Source: Cunninghamia lanceolata (Eukaryota > Streptophyta > Pinopsida > Cupressales > Cupressaceae). Taken from it: a stretch of DNA of 64,000 nt. Shown in pieces: positions 10,081-23,389 of the stretch; position 1 is the stretch's first letter; the number at the start of each line of letters is the position of its first letter. The translations under genes were made by a program, and so were the position numbers. The stretch is taken from contig BSBN01000888.1 of the NCBI GenBank assembly GCA_027924645.1, positions 13,833,001 to 13,897,000 of the forward strand. The letters run 5' to 3'. The notes below the pieces were generated by a model. The model did no database searches and had not been told where the DNA came from. It worked only from the letters and a program-made list of their open reading frames with translations.

Positions 10081-13000
10081 TCAACATCAAAATATAACAC
10101 CTATGGAGAGAAATTGGCTACATGGTTTTAATGGAGATAAAACCCTAACCTGCATAGCAAAAATTTCTTGATCATAACTTACAAAGCTCGACTTGTGCTT
10201 TAGGAATATAAATGCTTCAATATCATGCTTGCATAGAGACATTAATCTTTGACATCAATGACTTTCACAGAGACACTACCTTGACTTGAATGAAAATAAT
10301 GCCAACAAAGACACACAATTTGTTTAACCAAATGTTTGTTAAAAAAATTCAAATGTAAAGAGGAATAGGAATAGTTGGATGATACACCTCTAAGAATAGT
10401 GGTCATGTGGAATGCCATGAAATTGGGATAAATATCAAATGAATTTTTTGAAATGACTTTAGAAACCTTTAAATAAGAATAACTCAAACAACATCAAATA
10501 CTTTCAAGACTTTTCCAATGGTGTAAATGAGTTAGTCTCATCATGCAAAATATTGCTACCATCACTCAATTATAGACTAGAGTAAAATTATCATAAATTA
10601 AATAAAACATAACATATTTTTGACTTCTAATATAGAATAGAAAGAAGACTTAAAGTAATACACAACCCATAAATTATTTTACATGTTTCACATCAATTTA
10701 TGAATAGCAAAAGGTCTAAGAGTTTGCCTGATACTCTGCTACGAAACTATTATAAAGCAATCCACTAGAATTATTCAGAGAGTGATTGACATTTTATTGA
10801 GAGATAAAATTTAAATATTTTTTCAAATGCTTATCTCATAACATATCCAAAAGTTACGCCGACTTAGTTGACCAATTAAAAATTATGGTCAAAACATTAT
10901 TTTCCTTTATCTCAAACAATAAACTATTGTTAACAATCCTATAGATTTAATAATAGAAAATTATAGACATATAAGTGATAGATAAAATTTAAAGGGTTTT
11001 TCTGCTACTTATCTTAGAATAGCATATATAAAAATTAGGCCAACCAAGTTGACCAATTTATAGTTAAGGTTAAACCATTATTATCCTCTACCTCAAAACA
11101 ACAAAATTTTCAAGTAAGAAAAAGTGCATATGCTTTTCATATCATTACAAAGAGGTTTCCATCCATAAATTAGTTCAAATTTGTAACACAAATAGCAGCA
11201 AATCCTCTCATGATTAAGGCTAGCTCACCACCCAACTGTAGAACTTGCAAGCAAGTCTGCTCTTGAATTAGGAGACTTCCAAGAAATTGGGTAGCACAAC
11301 ACAAACAAATCAAAACATCACAAATTTTACATCTATCCATAAGGACAACTCACATAGAATGGATCTTCACATGATCCATGATTAGGGGGAGCAAAGGGGA
11401 CACACTAACCTCTTGGGGATGAAGAAATGCAATACTCATTTCCACAAAATTAAACCACAACTCTCAAAGAAATCATGACAACCACATGATCAAACCCCTT
11501 GCAAATCAATGCCATAACATATATAAATTTATCCATCTCCACAAAATCAAACAACTCTCCAAAAAATTACCACAATGACATAATTAAACTTCAGAAAACT
11601 CATGTCCATTCAATAATATACAAGCTTCTCCATCTCCACAAAACCCAACAACCATAACTCTCCAAGTAATCTCAACAACCCATCCACCACAATTCACAAA
11701 TCATAAGGGCACTTATGCCCAACAAATCATAAGAATCATTTCCTTAGAGATGGTGCACATCTCTCTCAACCCCAACATGTGAGTGGCTCTTAACCCCAAT
11801 AGGGAAGAGCCACACCAAGTATAACCCAAACCCCCAAATACACAAATAACACACAAAGAAGACTGTATTCTTATAAATAGAAAAAAATTCATACAAATTC
11901 TATCAATCAAATTGTTTTGCATTTGCACAAAGAATTTAAATCAAATGACCAAAGAGTGCTCAAACCCTACCTCATGCTTCTAGCAAGTTAAGAGAAGCCT
12001 TGATCCAATATGTTTTATTTCTCTCTCCAAGTTCCAATGCTCATCCAAAACCCTTCTCTTTCCAAAATCATGAACTATTTTCTAGTACCTAGAAAATCCC
12101 CAACACTTTTTTTTTCAAAAGAAAGAAGAAAATAGAAGATCCCTCAACATGTAAAATGATATTATAAAATAACCCAAGAGAGTGGAGGTGAGGAGAGAGA
12201 AATTTTAATTCCAAAATCTTTTTATAATAGAATATCAAAACTCTCAATCTAATCAACCTTCACTAATAGCTCACTTCCACCCTCTAGATGCTTCCAAAGC
12301 ATCTTTTAAACATTAAAATATAAGCTCAACTAATAGACTACCACTAAAGGGGTTTATTTTTACACTATTAATAAAGAAAATGACACTTTATCACCCCTAA
12401 AAGTTCTTAAATTCAAATCTGAGATTTGACATTTAAGAGAATTTTTCTACGCTTCAACATAAAATGACAAAAGTAAAATTTAAAATATTATAATGCATTC
12501 ACACCCACAACACTTAATATATAAAGACATTAATCCTTCTTTAGGATAAGGTTTAGGTATATTGGGGAATACATAACAATGGTTTCTTGGAATGCCTCCA
12601 TGATTTTTCCATTGGTCATAAAATTAATCTTGTGCACTTGCACACAAATATTAATATACCCAAGATAATAGCCTAAGAAATATTTATAATTGAATTAATA
12701 TATGCATCATCAATATTTCATAATTTAACAATGATCATAACTAAATGAAAATTAAATAATAAGTTTAAGTCATCATATTTTAATACAAAATTGCATAAAC
12801 TAATAGTATTTAACCAAATATAATTTATATTTATCATACCCAATTATTTTCATTCTAAAATCAATCCATAGTCATATATTAATCGTAATTCATTAAATCT
12901 ACTTTAGAAAATATGAAAAAAGTTCATAATTAATGAACCAATTCATGTTTCCAACTAGTAATCAACTACTATTCCAAATATAATATCATTGTTTACACCA

Positions 13001-13095
13001 TCTATGATAAAAACAAAGTAAAATTACACATCCATAAGTGTTTTATACAAACAAGTCCATTAAAATAAGATAAGAACAAGAGGGAAATCAGTGGG
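10081..13095. other. AT-rich intergenic stretch without recognised genes
   Basis: I see no domain-bearing frame, RNA gene or clear terminal repeat. 11,340-11,700 repeats the words ctccacaaaa and caacaactc in a loose, non-tandem way. 12,640-13,080 is very AT-rich. Old, unrecognisable element sequence is the likeliest content. Confidence 0.4.
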
Positions 13096-13357
13096 CCTCA
13101 TAGAATCTTACTTTTGAAGAAAGGGACACAATGTCTACTCTATGGGGCATGGTTAATTCTTCTAAGGCCTAAGTGGCTCCGGCTATGGGCTCCTTGTGTT
13201 TTGTTCATGCTCATGGCTGATGTTATTTATGTTGTTGTTTGTCTCATTTTTTGTTTAAGCTATTTTTGTTCATTCCTTCATTGGAATCCATTCTCCTTTT
13301 ACCTTTTTGTGTTTTGTAAGGGTGGGGGCCCTTGTTATCCCCATTAATATTATCAAA
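13096..13357 (+). mobile_element. Possible 5'-truncated LINE tail
   Basis: The block ends cccattaatattatcaaaaag, like the 3' ends of plant L1-type LINEs, and is preceded by T/G-rich 3'-UTR-like sequence (tttttgtgttttgtaaggg). It ends just where similarity between segmental copies A and B begins, so it may be a copy-A-specific insertion. No convincing target duplication was found and no coding part remains. Confidence 0.3.
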
Positions 13358-13680
13358 AAGATTATAAAGGAATTGATTGACAACTAATATTCCTAGTTGT
13401 GAGGCATTTGGAATGATGGTAAGGGATGTTATTTGTAATTAAATTCCTTTTAATTACATGCAAGTATGTACATGATTGAATGAATCTGATACTTGAATCA
13501 ACTATGTGTGTAATGGGAGATAATTATGATTCAAAGTTTCAATTAGAGCTTATTTCACCCAATTGTACACTTGGTTGAGTCTACATAGTAACTTGTTCCA
13601 TAATATGTGTAATTTAGTCTATGTACACCTCAAAATTCTATTTGAAACATATTATACCTAATTGAACAGTTATATCAATA

Positions 13681-13970
13681 GCCCGCACGGGTGGCGTAGT
13701 TGGCTAAGGGATTTGGGCTTGTCCCATATATGTCCCGAGGTCGATTATCTCTACCCAGATTTCCAAAGGTTGTTCAGGGTGTGCGGGCCCCCTCGGTAGC
13801 CCCCAGAGGATTAGACTCGCCTCCGCTCGCCCCGCTGTTATTAGCCCCAACTAGGCACAAAAATCTCAGCCCGAGGCAAGGCGAGGTGGGCAACGCTAGG
13901 CGGAGTCACAACGCTTATGTCTCTCTCAAGGGGCAGGGCTAGGGGATACCTCTGGGCTAAAAAAAAAAAA
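13681..13970 (+). mobile_element. tRNA-derived SINE with poly(A) tail
   Basis: The 5' end has RNA polymerase III promoter boxes in tRNA-like spacing: box A TGGCGTAGTTGG (13,692-13,703) and a mutated box B GAGGTCGATTATC (13,737-13,749; canonical GGTTCGANTCC). A GC-rich body unlike the AT-rich flanks follows, then a run of 12 A at 13,959-13,970. Flanking 12-mers gttatatcaata (13,669-13,680) and gttagttcaacc (13,971-13,982) look like a diverged target-site duplication. The paralogous place in copy B (near 42,366) has one uninterrupted version, the empty site. Confidence 0.85.
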
Positions 13971-13982
13971 GTTAGTTCAACC

Positions 13983-15137
13983 AATCTCATAACTAAATCA
14001 ATCATGTGTGTAATTGAAACTATTTATGCCTTAAGATTCCAATTAGATTGTATTGCATTTAATTTCACAATTGATTAAACAAATCTAATAATTAAATTAA
14101 CCATGTACATAATTATAACTAATTATATATCATGTCCATACATTAAGAAATCATTAAAAAAAAGTTATTTTTATTCAAACTTATTATAACTATAACATCA
14201 AATGCATTAGTTAAAGGGTAAGTACAAATTTATATATATAGGGGTTGGGAATGTTAAAAGCTTATTCATCTTATATACATGTCTCTTTTTATACACAAAA
14301 TAACCACATCGTGGCTTTTTTATTAACTTTGAGTAAAACATTTTTTTCTTTCTCACCACCATTCATGCTCATTTCTACAAAATGTTTTAAATTAGTCTAT
14401 TTTATTGGAGGACTAATTTATAATCTGTGAATGATAGTTATAAATAGATTTTATCTCCTCTTAGGGTGTAATTGATTCATACATTACCATATAATTGAAT
14501 ATCTAAACGAGTGTTTTTAAATTTTATTACATTATTTGAATCCTCTAATATTAGAATTGAGCTAATTTCATCTCGTTTCACAATAAAATTGGTCAATGAA
14601 AGTTGAAACATACAGTCAAGTTTCTAAGTTCAATGTTTAATCAAGTAGATTTTATTTGCTTTTAAATTGATTTGATTAATATTATGATGTGTTTTGGTTT
14701 TCAATTTAATTATAAGAAAAAAGTAAACCATTAAAAAGAAGCCAAAATAACCTTAAACAAAGATTTCAATGTTTGTTACGATCATTGGAGTGACATGCGA
14801 GAAACACATTAACATTTTAGAATTTCAATAAAATTACTTGCAGAACATTTAGAGAAGGCATAAGAAAACTCACATTGATGATTACAACAAATATACAATA
14901 ATGAAAACAATATGATGTTGACAAGAGATCCAATAACAATGCATTACTATTGTAGAAACAACATGATTCACACTAGCCAAATTCCTCAACGATACAAATA
15001 TAATCTAACAGTTCAACAATAAATTCAGGGATGCAAATTGAAAATCTTTTGGACACCTTATATACCTTAACGCTACACAAGTTAACTACTTAAACAACTT
15101 AACAAATGCAGTCAATTGTGCATAAACTACTTGCAAT
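13983..15137. other. Non-coding part of duplication copy A, 3' of GSTU pseudogene A
   Basis: AT-rich sequence collinear with 42,391-43,700 of copy B. It includes the single version of a 58-bp unit that is doubled in B. No gene or RNA is seen. The part next to 15,137 is the 3' flank of the GSTU pseudogene. Confidence 0.5.
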
Positions 15138-15909
15138 TTAATCTGCCACAAATCTCTTCCTGATTCGGACGCCACTCTCCAGAATCCGCTCAGAAGAGGG
15201 AATAATTTTCTTGACGCTATCCCTCTCCATACATCTCTTAACCCACGCATTAAGTAATGGATATTCATTTTCAAATGGTATCTTGAAATTCCCAACAGTG
15301 TCAAAGGTATGGAACCAGGACGTATGGGGAATGATGGCGTTATCCAGGAACCCGAAATCCTTTCCTCTGAAGAAAGGCAGGGATCCTCCTGACATTTCTT
15401 TCAACGCACCTTCTAAAATTTGGAGGTTTTCCAGCATGTCACGCTTGGCCTGCTCCTGAGCCTCATCTTTTGATTTCAATATACGAAACCCCGAGTCAAA
15501 AAGCTGCAAAAACAGAGCATGCATGTATTATACCTTTTTCAATCTCTAGCTGGTTGAAAATGCGTTAAATTATTTTAATGCTCATACCAACTGCAAAGGG
15601 GAAAACCTTACCTTCGTATCAGCGAAGTCAGCCCAGAAGCGGGCAAGGGCGCGGTCATATGGCAAAAACTGCTTGGAGTCCCAAGTCTCGTCAATGTTGA
15701 AGAATAATGAGCGACTCGCATATGGGCTGGCCGTTGTGGATGAGGACAGGTACTTTCTTGTACACAGGATTCATTTGCAGGAGGAGGTCGCTCTTAGTGG
15801 GTAGCGCCTCTTGTTGGTAATCATATTTGATGCCTCTCTCTTCCAAGGCAATCAAGACGCGCATGCTGAATGGACTTATCGATGTGCTGAGCACCTTCAC
15901 TTGCTCCAT
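15138..15909 (-). pseudogene. GSTU-like: Tau-class glutathione S-transferase, copy A, frameshifted
   Basis: Two exons on the minus strand: exon 1 15,612-15,909 (298 nt), intron 15,504-15,611 (108 bp, GT...AG, phase 0), exon 2 15,138-15,503. Tau GSTs are cytosolic and conjugate glutathione to xenobiotics. The start MEQVKVL precedes the SPF motif carrying the catalytic Ser (TSISPFSMRV). The G-site words [11 protein letters not shown] and ICESLIILQ are present. The all-helical domain has KDFGFLDNA and WVKRCME and ends RKRFVAD. A 2-nt deletion just after ILQ, near 15,696 (copy B has two more bases), shifts exon 1 out of frame before IDETWD. It is therefore inactive, although both splice sites and exon 2 are intact. 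Confidence 0.9.
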
Positions 15910-15983
15910 GACAAATCACACACAACCAAAAGTTCATACAAGAGTAATGTTTTCTTGGTCTTAAAACTTTTGGCCTGGAAGGG

Positions 15984-15993
15984 TAAATATATA
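15984..15993 (-). promoter_or_regulatory. TATA box of GSTU pseudogene A
   Basis: The minus strand reads TATATATTTA about 75 bp upstream of the ATG. The element and its distance to the ATG are conserved in copy B (44,566-44,578), which supports an ancestral core promoter. Confidence 0.6.
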
Positions 15994-17475
15994 GGAAAAT
16001 CAATGTCGGTAACGTTGAGGGTCTTCAATGCTGGCGTAGGCCCCTGCGTAAGATGTTCATACTGGTCACTGCTTAGCATTACGCTGACGTCGGCCCTTGC
16101 GTATCAACGTGCATGTCAAGGAGAAGTACTTGACCACGCCATCGAGGCATATATTCAGTATGAAGGTTGCGGGCCACGGAAACCCACATAGCCCACTCCT
16201 ATGATAATTTAGGTTGTGCCAAATATCATGGACTATCCAGTGAATTTTAGATGGACGTTTCAACTTATGGAACTGGCATGCGTAGTTCAATGGTTATACA
16301 ATGTAGTTACATGTTGAGTTACCTATGCGAGCACAATAAGTTGAAGCCATTTAAAATTTTCATTCCACTATGAATTCTTTCACACTTTCTTTCTTTCTTT
16401 TGGTACTTTAGGTCGGAGCTATTCAATTTTATTTTTATGAATTGTATATATGTTTTTAGATTTCTACGTATCAAATAAAATTTATATTTAACGTCCAATA
16501 CTTATCTAATTGTTGATTTGATTATTGAAAAGGAAACAAATGTTTTTGAAAAGGAAATTTAGGTTAGTTTAATGTTAATATAATAAAATGTATATAAATA
16601 AGCACAAATTAGATAAATGATAGATGGATTGTTGATTAACTAAAAAGTATATAAGTTATTTAGAAAATGCAAGCATAATATGATGACTTGGCTTTATGAC
16701 TAAAGAACGTACCCAAATTTGTTATGAGGGATTAGAATGACTAGTAGCTCTTCTATAATGAGAAATGTATTTGAATGTGAAGGATTAGAATAAACTACAA
16801 ATGACTGTCTCTAAATACTAGCACATGACATCAAATTATGAAATACATGTTTAGTTAGCATTGTGTGAGAAAAGTAAATGGTGTGAGTTTGCTAATTTTG
16901 AATTTTTTTTTAATTTGAATTTTGGTGGGTTGAGTTCAATCTCACAAGGATGACCTCATTGTTGACTTGGTTTATAACCCCGCAATTTTAGAGAAGCAAT
17001 TCAAGACCTAGACCTAGGGACTATGTTGATCTAGAATCATGATGTAAACCCTTGATCAAAATGTAGCAATTAGGGGCCAATTGATAGAAGTAGGAATCTC
17101 CTTCACACTTTTGGCCCAAACAACTCTAAAGAGGGTGTTCCTTGAGGTCTACAACATGACAACTAGAGAGAAACTATCATATTTGGCATTTAACAAACCA
17201 TACCATTTCTATACAAATAACCTAAAGATTCACTAAGCATTTAATATACTATTTTATTATTAAAAAAGACTAGAAAACCTTTTATAAGCATAAAACAAAT
17301 AGGTTACACATGCAATCTGTGATATGAAACTAATTTATTTCCTTTCAGATGGATCCCCTTAACATTACTTAATTCATATTCAACCTAGGATTTACACAAG
17401 TATAACTTTCTAAAGGTAAACCAATTATCAACTCTCAAAGTATTTAGTAAAAATGTGTTACATTGAGTTATACAA
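15994..17475. other. Upstream flank of GSTU pseudogene A within copy A
   Basis: Sequence collinear with the 5' flank of copy B up to about 16,730. It then matches B again after B's insertion (46,920 onwards). No other gene is seen. The upstream stretch 16,010-16,200 is less AT-rich than its surroundings and may hold promoter elements. Confidence 0.45.
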
Positions 17476-18764
17476 GTGGGTGTTGGTAGTTTTTAAATTC
17501 CCAACCTGACCTCAAAGATAAGCTAAAGAATAGCTGGTTCTAATAATTAACTTCCTTGAGGGATTGGCCAACGAATAGGAGTCAAATTAATGGCAATCCC
17601 CTACACTTTTGACTCTGTCAAACAAAGGTGGGTGTACCTACACAATACTCTAAAAGTTCTCCATTGGCATATAACTAGAGTATTGTTTTAGACAAATTAG
17701 CTCTCTCTTTTAAGTCAAGCATATGTTAGTTTCAATACAATTTGGCAAATTCCTTGGCAACTATAGATTACAAGCATAGAGTCCTCAACTACTTGAAACT
17801 AGAAAATACATTAAATGTAACAGGTGTTCATATTTAGCTTTGAAGATTCGGTTCAGTTCAGATAAGGTTCAACTTCCTGACCATTGCCTATCTAGGTACA
17901 AAGTCAAATTCAGACAACATACATGAATCAAGAAATTTAAGCACAAACGGCTTAATGCAAATGTGTTGCATTCACATATTCATAATATGAATTCTGACTA
18001 AGATTCTACTTTAATATCTAGTATATTGCATTCAAAATAACTCCTTAATCCTAATTAATTAGCAGATTAATTTTCTCCTAAAGAAAATGCTAAGAAAAAA
18101 GAACTAAGCTATGTCATTAATTCAAAGATGAGATTAAATAGTCTTTCTATTTAACTTCACCAAGAGATCGAATATAATGTATAAAGACAATGAGAATCAG
18201 ACTTCATGTATTTCTATTTCCCATATTGATCAAAAATTGAGACACTAAGTATGTTCGGTATACATTCCTTCCATTTCCCCTGATACAAAACTAATCAAAA
18301 AATAAAGATCCCAGACTTAGACTACTCGAACCCTTTACAAATGGACCTACATGCCCTTTTATGGAATAAGGGAGCAAACAAGCTTCAAGCCATGTACAGA
18401 TGTCATATTTTCATTTGACAATCTTTAATAATCTTGTTACAAACAGAATATGCCAAAATACATCCTTTAGGCACAACAAGGCAAATATAATTCCCTCCTT
18501 TCGAATGTTTTGAGGTTGGCACAAAGTATGAGGAAGATGTTTTCTCTCATTTTGAAACAAACTTTGCCCATGTTGGGTAGTTGCAACCACATGGCAAAAT
18601 AGATATATTACCTCATGATGACTGAATGGTCACGAGTTGCAACTTACTTGCCAAAATAGATATATTACCTCATGATGACTGAATTTCACCTAATGACTCC
18701 TCCTATTTAGAACCGTTGAAGCAGCTAGCCCACTAGATGACAAAATTTGAAAAACATGTCCCCA
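17476..18764. other. AT-rich stretch between duplication copy A and element G1
   Basis: No gene seen. A 34-bp direct repeat (caaaatagatatattacctc followed by atgatgactgaat) occurs at about 18,595-18,629 and 18,651-18,684. The 3' LTR of element G1 would be expected here but no partner LTR is in the window, so it could not be delimited. Confidence 0.35.
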
Positions 18765-21700
18765 CTACTGCTGAGATGGAAAGCATTGATAAACATTTGC
18801 CAAATGTTTTTTGTATCCTTCATTGGCAGGAAGGATGACTAGGGGTATGATCGTTTCCATTTCAAACTCAAACCTTGACAGTTCATCCAAGGTTGAGCTT
18901 AAATTATCAAGAATTCTTTCTTCATCCTCGTTGATTTCAAGGATGATTGGGGTGGTGATCTTTGAGCACTCATTCTTCCATTCTTTAAGATCTTTTAGTG
19001 TCCTATCCTCCCTCCAAAATTGTGGTAGGTATGGCCCTTGTAGCCTTTGCAAATATGTCATTTCTTTAGCAAACTCTTTAGAGAACTCCTTATGCTTCCA
19101 CACTATTCTCCTAGTGGCTCTGAATGTGCTAATCAATTCTATTAAATGTTTAATTGCATCTTCATCACATAACTACATTTCTAATAGGATATTGAAAGAT
19201 AAGACCAAGGGTGTCATATGTCTTTCCCATATCTCTATCTTGATTCCGAACTTCTTATGTTCCTCAAGCATATTTCTCAAAGCATAGTGACACTCCCAAA
19301 TTTTCTCCACATAAGGCACTGTTCTTTGCAATTTTCTATCCAATAGGCCCTAAACAAAATCCATCTTTACTCATTTTACCTTCTTCAAGGCATCTTCCTC
19401 AACTTATTTTCTCTTAGCTAACTCCTATCTAAGCTTCTCTTCCTCTTAAGAGGAAACTGGAAGAGTGACTAGTGGAAGGACACCACTAGATACATTCAAT
19501 TAATATTGTAGAAACAAAATCTACTTGTTCAATTTTTCCATATCTGCCTACATCTTCTTGAATGCAGCTTCTGTGAACATAGCAGAGTGCGTAGTTAAGG
19601 TAGCAACATCCACATGATTAGTGTTCTCAAGCCTGTGTACTATCAAGCTTCCTATTATTTTAGTAGGATCATTAATAACCAAGGCCTTCTTGCTAGTGGG
19701 GCAGATAGACCATATAGTTAGGGCATTTGTATATGGATCAAATGTAGAGCTAAAGAACATCTTATGTGCTATCTCCTCTATGATATTCAATTCAATATCC
19801 TCATGCCTCCTAATAGCATCAAATGCAATGAAAGATGATATATCCCATCCTACCAACAACATAGCACTATCTTTCCCAACAATATCTCTTCTCCTTTGTG
19901 GGGACATTCCATCCATCTCCTCATAAATCTTCTTCCAAAAGTCTTTTATGGCTCTCTCTTTATTCTCAGGGGTTAACTTCTTTATTTGTCTTTGGATCTC
20001 TTATCCCTTCACTTTTAGGATAAAATCCCTAAACTCCTTAGAACTAATGAAAGAATCATCATCGAGAAATTGCTTACTAGCCAATGTCCTAACATCATTT
20101 GATAGTTCATCAACACTCTCAAAATCAATAGCCATTCTCTCTGCAGGGGTTGTTCTTACTTCACCACAAGGGCCAACATCACCTCTATTACATCTAGTGA
20201 CCTTGGAACTTCACTCTTATCCATTGAAAAACTAAGAGCGGGGGAGGGCTAAGGAGAAACCTAGTGGAGTGAAGTCACAACTCTAGGGAATTTAGGATCT
20301 GACACTTGTCCTGATGAAGAGGGAGCTGATGTTGAAGGAAAGTGCATCTTCTTAGGCACTAAATGAAAATTAGAACATAATTCATTATGACTCTGCAACA
20401 TGACCCTAACTCTTTCAACAAGGTCTTTGATTTCCATGAGAGCTCCCTTATATGAAGGGTTAGCTTTATGCCTGATATTTTTTGCTTTCTGGATCATTAT
20501 CCAGAACTCTGTTCTTCTATGAATCTCTAGCTCTGAAAGACTATTTTTGATGTGGTGTTCAGGCATACTAAATTCATGTATATAAGTAGCAGAGTCATTA
20601 AACAGCTTGGTCTTGTTTATAAATCCCTCAGGGTCAAATTTCCTCGGCCTATCCTTTGGCAACTTGTAATGATCCAATTTGGATGATATTATCTCTAGTC
20701 CCTCCTTTGATGTGACTTGAAAAGGTCCACAAAAGGAAATGCTCCCATGGAGGAAGGATGCGTTTTTGTAACGCTTGAAATGAGTCTTATTAGACGCATT
20801 CATTTGCCACATAACTTCTAGAAATCCCACTCTGTTAGGAACCAACCTTGGTAAGATGTGGTGGACACCTTCAAATCTATATACTCTAATTATAGTAATC
20901 TTATCATAGAGGTACTAGTCACCCCAATTATGGCTAATGCCTAGGATAGGATGCATGTCTGTTGGCCTTAGGAATCTTTGAATTCTCTATGTTAATTTGC
21001 AATCTTGATGGCCAAGTGCTTTGAACATCTCTTTTACAAAGAATTCATGAAACACAATGTAACACGCCTCAAGGTAGTGAATATTCTAGATGAAAGTCCA
21101 TTCTTGGACTGGAAATAGTCTAACATGGTCATCATGGTACCTAATCTTCATTGGTGGCTGTCACACTTATCTCCTACATATAACAACTTATGACATAAAA
21201 AAGAATACCATTTGAAATGGACCATGGAGCTATTATTATTTACATTTGTCAAGGCCTAGTTGATCTTTGTCTCCAAGAATGACGCATAATCATAATGTGT
21301 GTTACCTTCCCATCTCTAGATATTAGTAGCCAGTACCATGGCACTGAGAGGAATAAAAACATTGGCATCTTGTCCAAAGACTCAGCATACAACTACATAT
21401 GCTTCCTAGAGGTAGTCCTCAAATAGGTCGTAGTTGTATGGTTTCTTATCATTGTCTGCAAATTTGTGATATCTTCCATTGACTCGTGGCATATAGGAAG
21501 GGAGCCACTTTACCCTAAAATCATGCTTGAATCTATGATACTCCCTATGCAGGGCCCCTAAGTCCAATAGCGTTTGTAAGTTAGGGTCCAACATGAATGT
21601 AATACAAATATATTCCCAGTCCAGTTCAAGAAACTCATTTCCATTGCCAATATAGATAATTTTCTTCTTAGGGACATAGTTCCTAGCCAATGCCTTTATC

Positions 21701-22020
21701 ATTTCCCCATTTATGAATACATTGGGGACTACTAGTTGGGCTAACCCTAATCTCCAAGGGTTATTTAAAGGGGGCTTCCTAAAACATTTCTTGAAGTGGT
21801 ACTTAAACAATGCATATCCATGAATTGGGAGGATGACATCCATGTTACTTTCATGGACATCAGTAATTATGTTTGCTTGGATACCCGAGCCTTTTTGTTG
21901 CCATGGTCTTTTGGAAAATCTAGGAAATTGGGTCAAAATATCACTATTGAATTCCCTTTCTCTCTTTCTTTCTAGCCTTTTCCTAGTTTTTTGAGATGAA
22001 CTGGCAATACTGACTATACT
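18765..22020 (-). pseudogene. Accessory ORF of Ty3 element G1 (env position), decayed
   Basis: Broken minus-strand frames cover 3.3 kb after G1 integrase. N-terminal block (21,936-21,406): PWRLGLAQLVVPNVFING and a hydrophobic FLELDWEYICITFML. Middle (about 21,230-20,261): HFKWYSFLCHKLLY, VQEWTFI, HEFFVKEMF, TIIRVYRFEG, GFLEVMWQM, then a Ser-rich stretch. C-terminal half (20,200-18,765): ERMAIDFESVDELSND, LTPENKERAIKDFWKK, a coiled-coil-like Lys/Glu run (EEEKLR, VEEDALKKVK) and an end ...YKKHLANVYQCFPSQQ. The same blocks occur in G2 (53,036-56,830). Stops and frameshifts are frequent. The function is unknown. Confidence 0.75.
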
Positions 22021-23380
22021 AGGGCTTTAGGGTTTTAGTTCATGTGATGCTTAGACTTAGAGGCTTTCTCAAAGTATATCTATGAATATACTTGCAAATG
22101 GATTCTCTAATGTCAATTTATGGATCAATTAGAGCATTCACAATTAGCAATTACCACACAAACGCGTTAATTTTCATGGAAATAACCCTAACACAAAGGA
22201 AGAAGTGATGAGCACTTACTTCTTTTTAATGGCACAATTTGACTTCTTGTTGATGGCATAGTACCTCGCTAAATACAGGAATATGAAGATTTCTTAGCCT
22301 AGGAGCAATTGCATAGCTTGGAGAATGAATTTGTATCCTTAATTATGCGAAATAATTTGCAGAAGATGGCACATAGCCAGCTATGGTGCCATTAATGTCA
22401 AAGGCACGAGGGTGGGTAGTTATTTCTTAACTTAGAATTTCTATTGTAGATTGATTCAGATAAATGACTACCATTGAGGTTGGAATTTACCCTAGTGGAA
22501 ATAGGTGTTACTTTATGACTTGGAGCCTTCATGCCATAGTGGCACCTTCACCATCTCGTAGTGAGTAATTTGAGGCCACAACAAAGTCTTTGGTCCCAGC
22601 AAAATACTGTTCTTTGCTAATGCTATGGACAACATGGACACCATGGATGTTGCAATCCACATCACCTTCATCACAATCTTGTGAGGGCTTATAATTGGTC
22701 TCAGCAAATGAACAAACTTTTGCAAAAAGTTGTTGAAGCACATGATATGCCACAGTGGCTTCACTGCTTTGCACAACGTGTATAGACACTCCATCGAAGG
22801 ATTAAATATGTGTGAATTGCTTTGTCATAATGAGTAGACATGGCCTGTTAGTTGACTAGGATGATTCATGGTCCTGCAGGGACATGAAATCAAACTCAGC
22901 GAAGGAGGAAACTTCGGTAGAAATGAACAATAGATGACATGGGACACTGACAATGTGTAACTTAAAAGCCACAACATGTGCAATAAAGTTGTTCTAAAAA
23001 AGGGCCCTAGTATCGATGACCTAGCAAAGGGGGTTGGTAACTGGAATGACTTAAGATGCCTTAATTAAAACTTAAGATACTGAGAATGGTTGATAGGAGA
23101 TCAACATTATATTATAACGTGGGACACGTAAAGACCATTACAAAAAGATTTTAAGCCCTTGTAGGGTTTTACAAGGGTATATTAGGCCTAAACAAATGAG
23201 ACCATGGGGTAGGGAGAGCATGAAAATGTATGTCCAAATAGTGGCTCTAGTTGGGGATATATGATTGCAAGGTCATCATGAGGAACTAGATCTCTAGAGA
23301 AAGCAGACGAAACAAGACACACATAAAGAAGAAATAGGGCAGTAAAATAGGGACACAACATATTTACATAATGTACAAAC
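22021..23380 (-). other. G1 spacer between integrase and accessory ORF
   Basis: Mostly non-coding with many stops. A minus-strand frame at 22,529-22,789 is open for 87 codons and another overlaps it at 22,513-22,794; neither shows a known motif. In G2 the corresponding spacer is only about 420 bp, so G1 may contain an old insertion here. Confidence 0.4.
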
Positions 23381-23389
23381 GTGCATGGA

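Larger units (their letters stand above)
13370..17475. repeat. Segmental duplication, copy A (contains GSTU pseudogene A)
   Basis: This stretch aligns collinearly with 42,165-47,672. Shared landmarks: attgattgacaactaat (13,373 / 42,174), cacttggttga (13,569 / 42,268), atcaatcatgtgtgtaatt (13,997 / 42,400), gttaaaagcttatt (14,253 / 42,913), the whole GSTU gene, and tatgttg.tctagaat (17,025 / 47,208). Copy A carries a SINE that B lacks. B carries two or more insertions that A lacks. Similarity continues well outside the gene, so the duplication was of genomic DNA, not a retrocopy; the intron is also kept. Confidence 0.85.

Noticed and set aside
13681..13752. A functional tRNA gene
   Set aside because: Box B is mutated and the sequence cannot be folded into a cloverleaf with a proper acceptor stem; the poly(A) tail and flanking repeats indicate a SINE.
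13700..13942. An 80-residue plus-strand frame
   Set aside because: It lies wholly inside the SINE body and has no protein motif.
15211..15459. Plus-strand frame across the GSTU exon 2 region
   Set aside because: It is antisense to a recognised GST exon with conserved splice site and paralogue.
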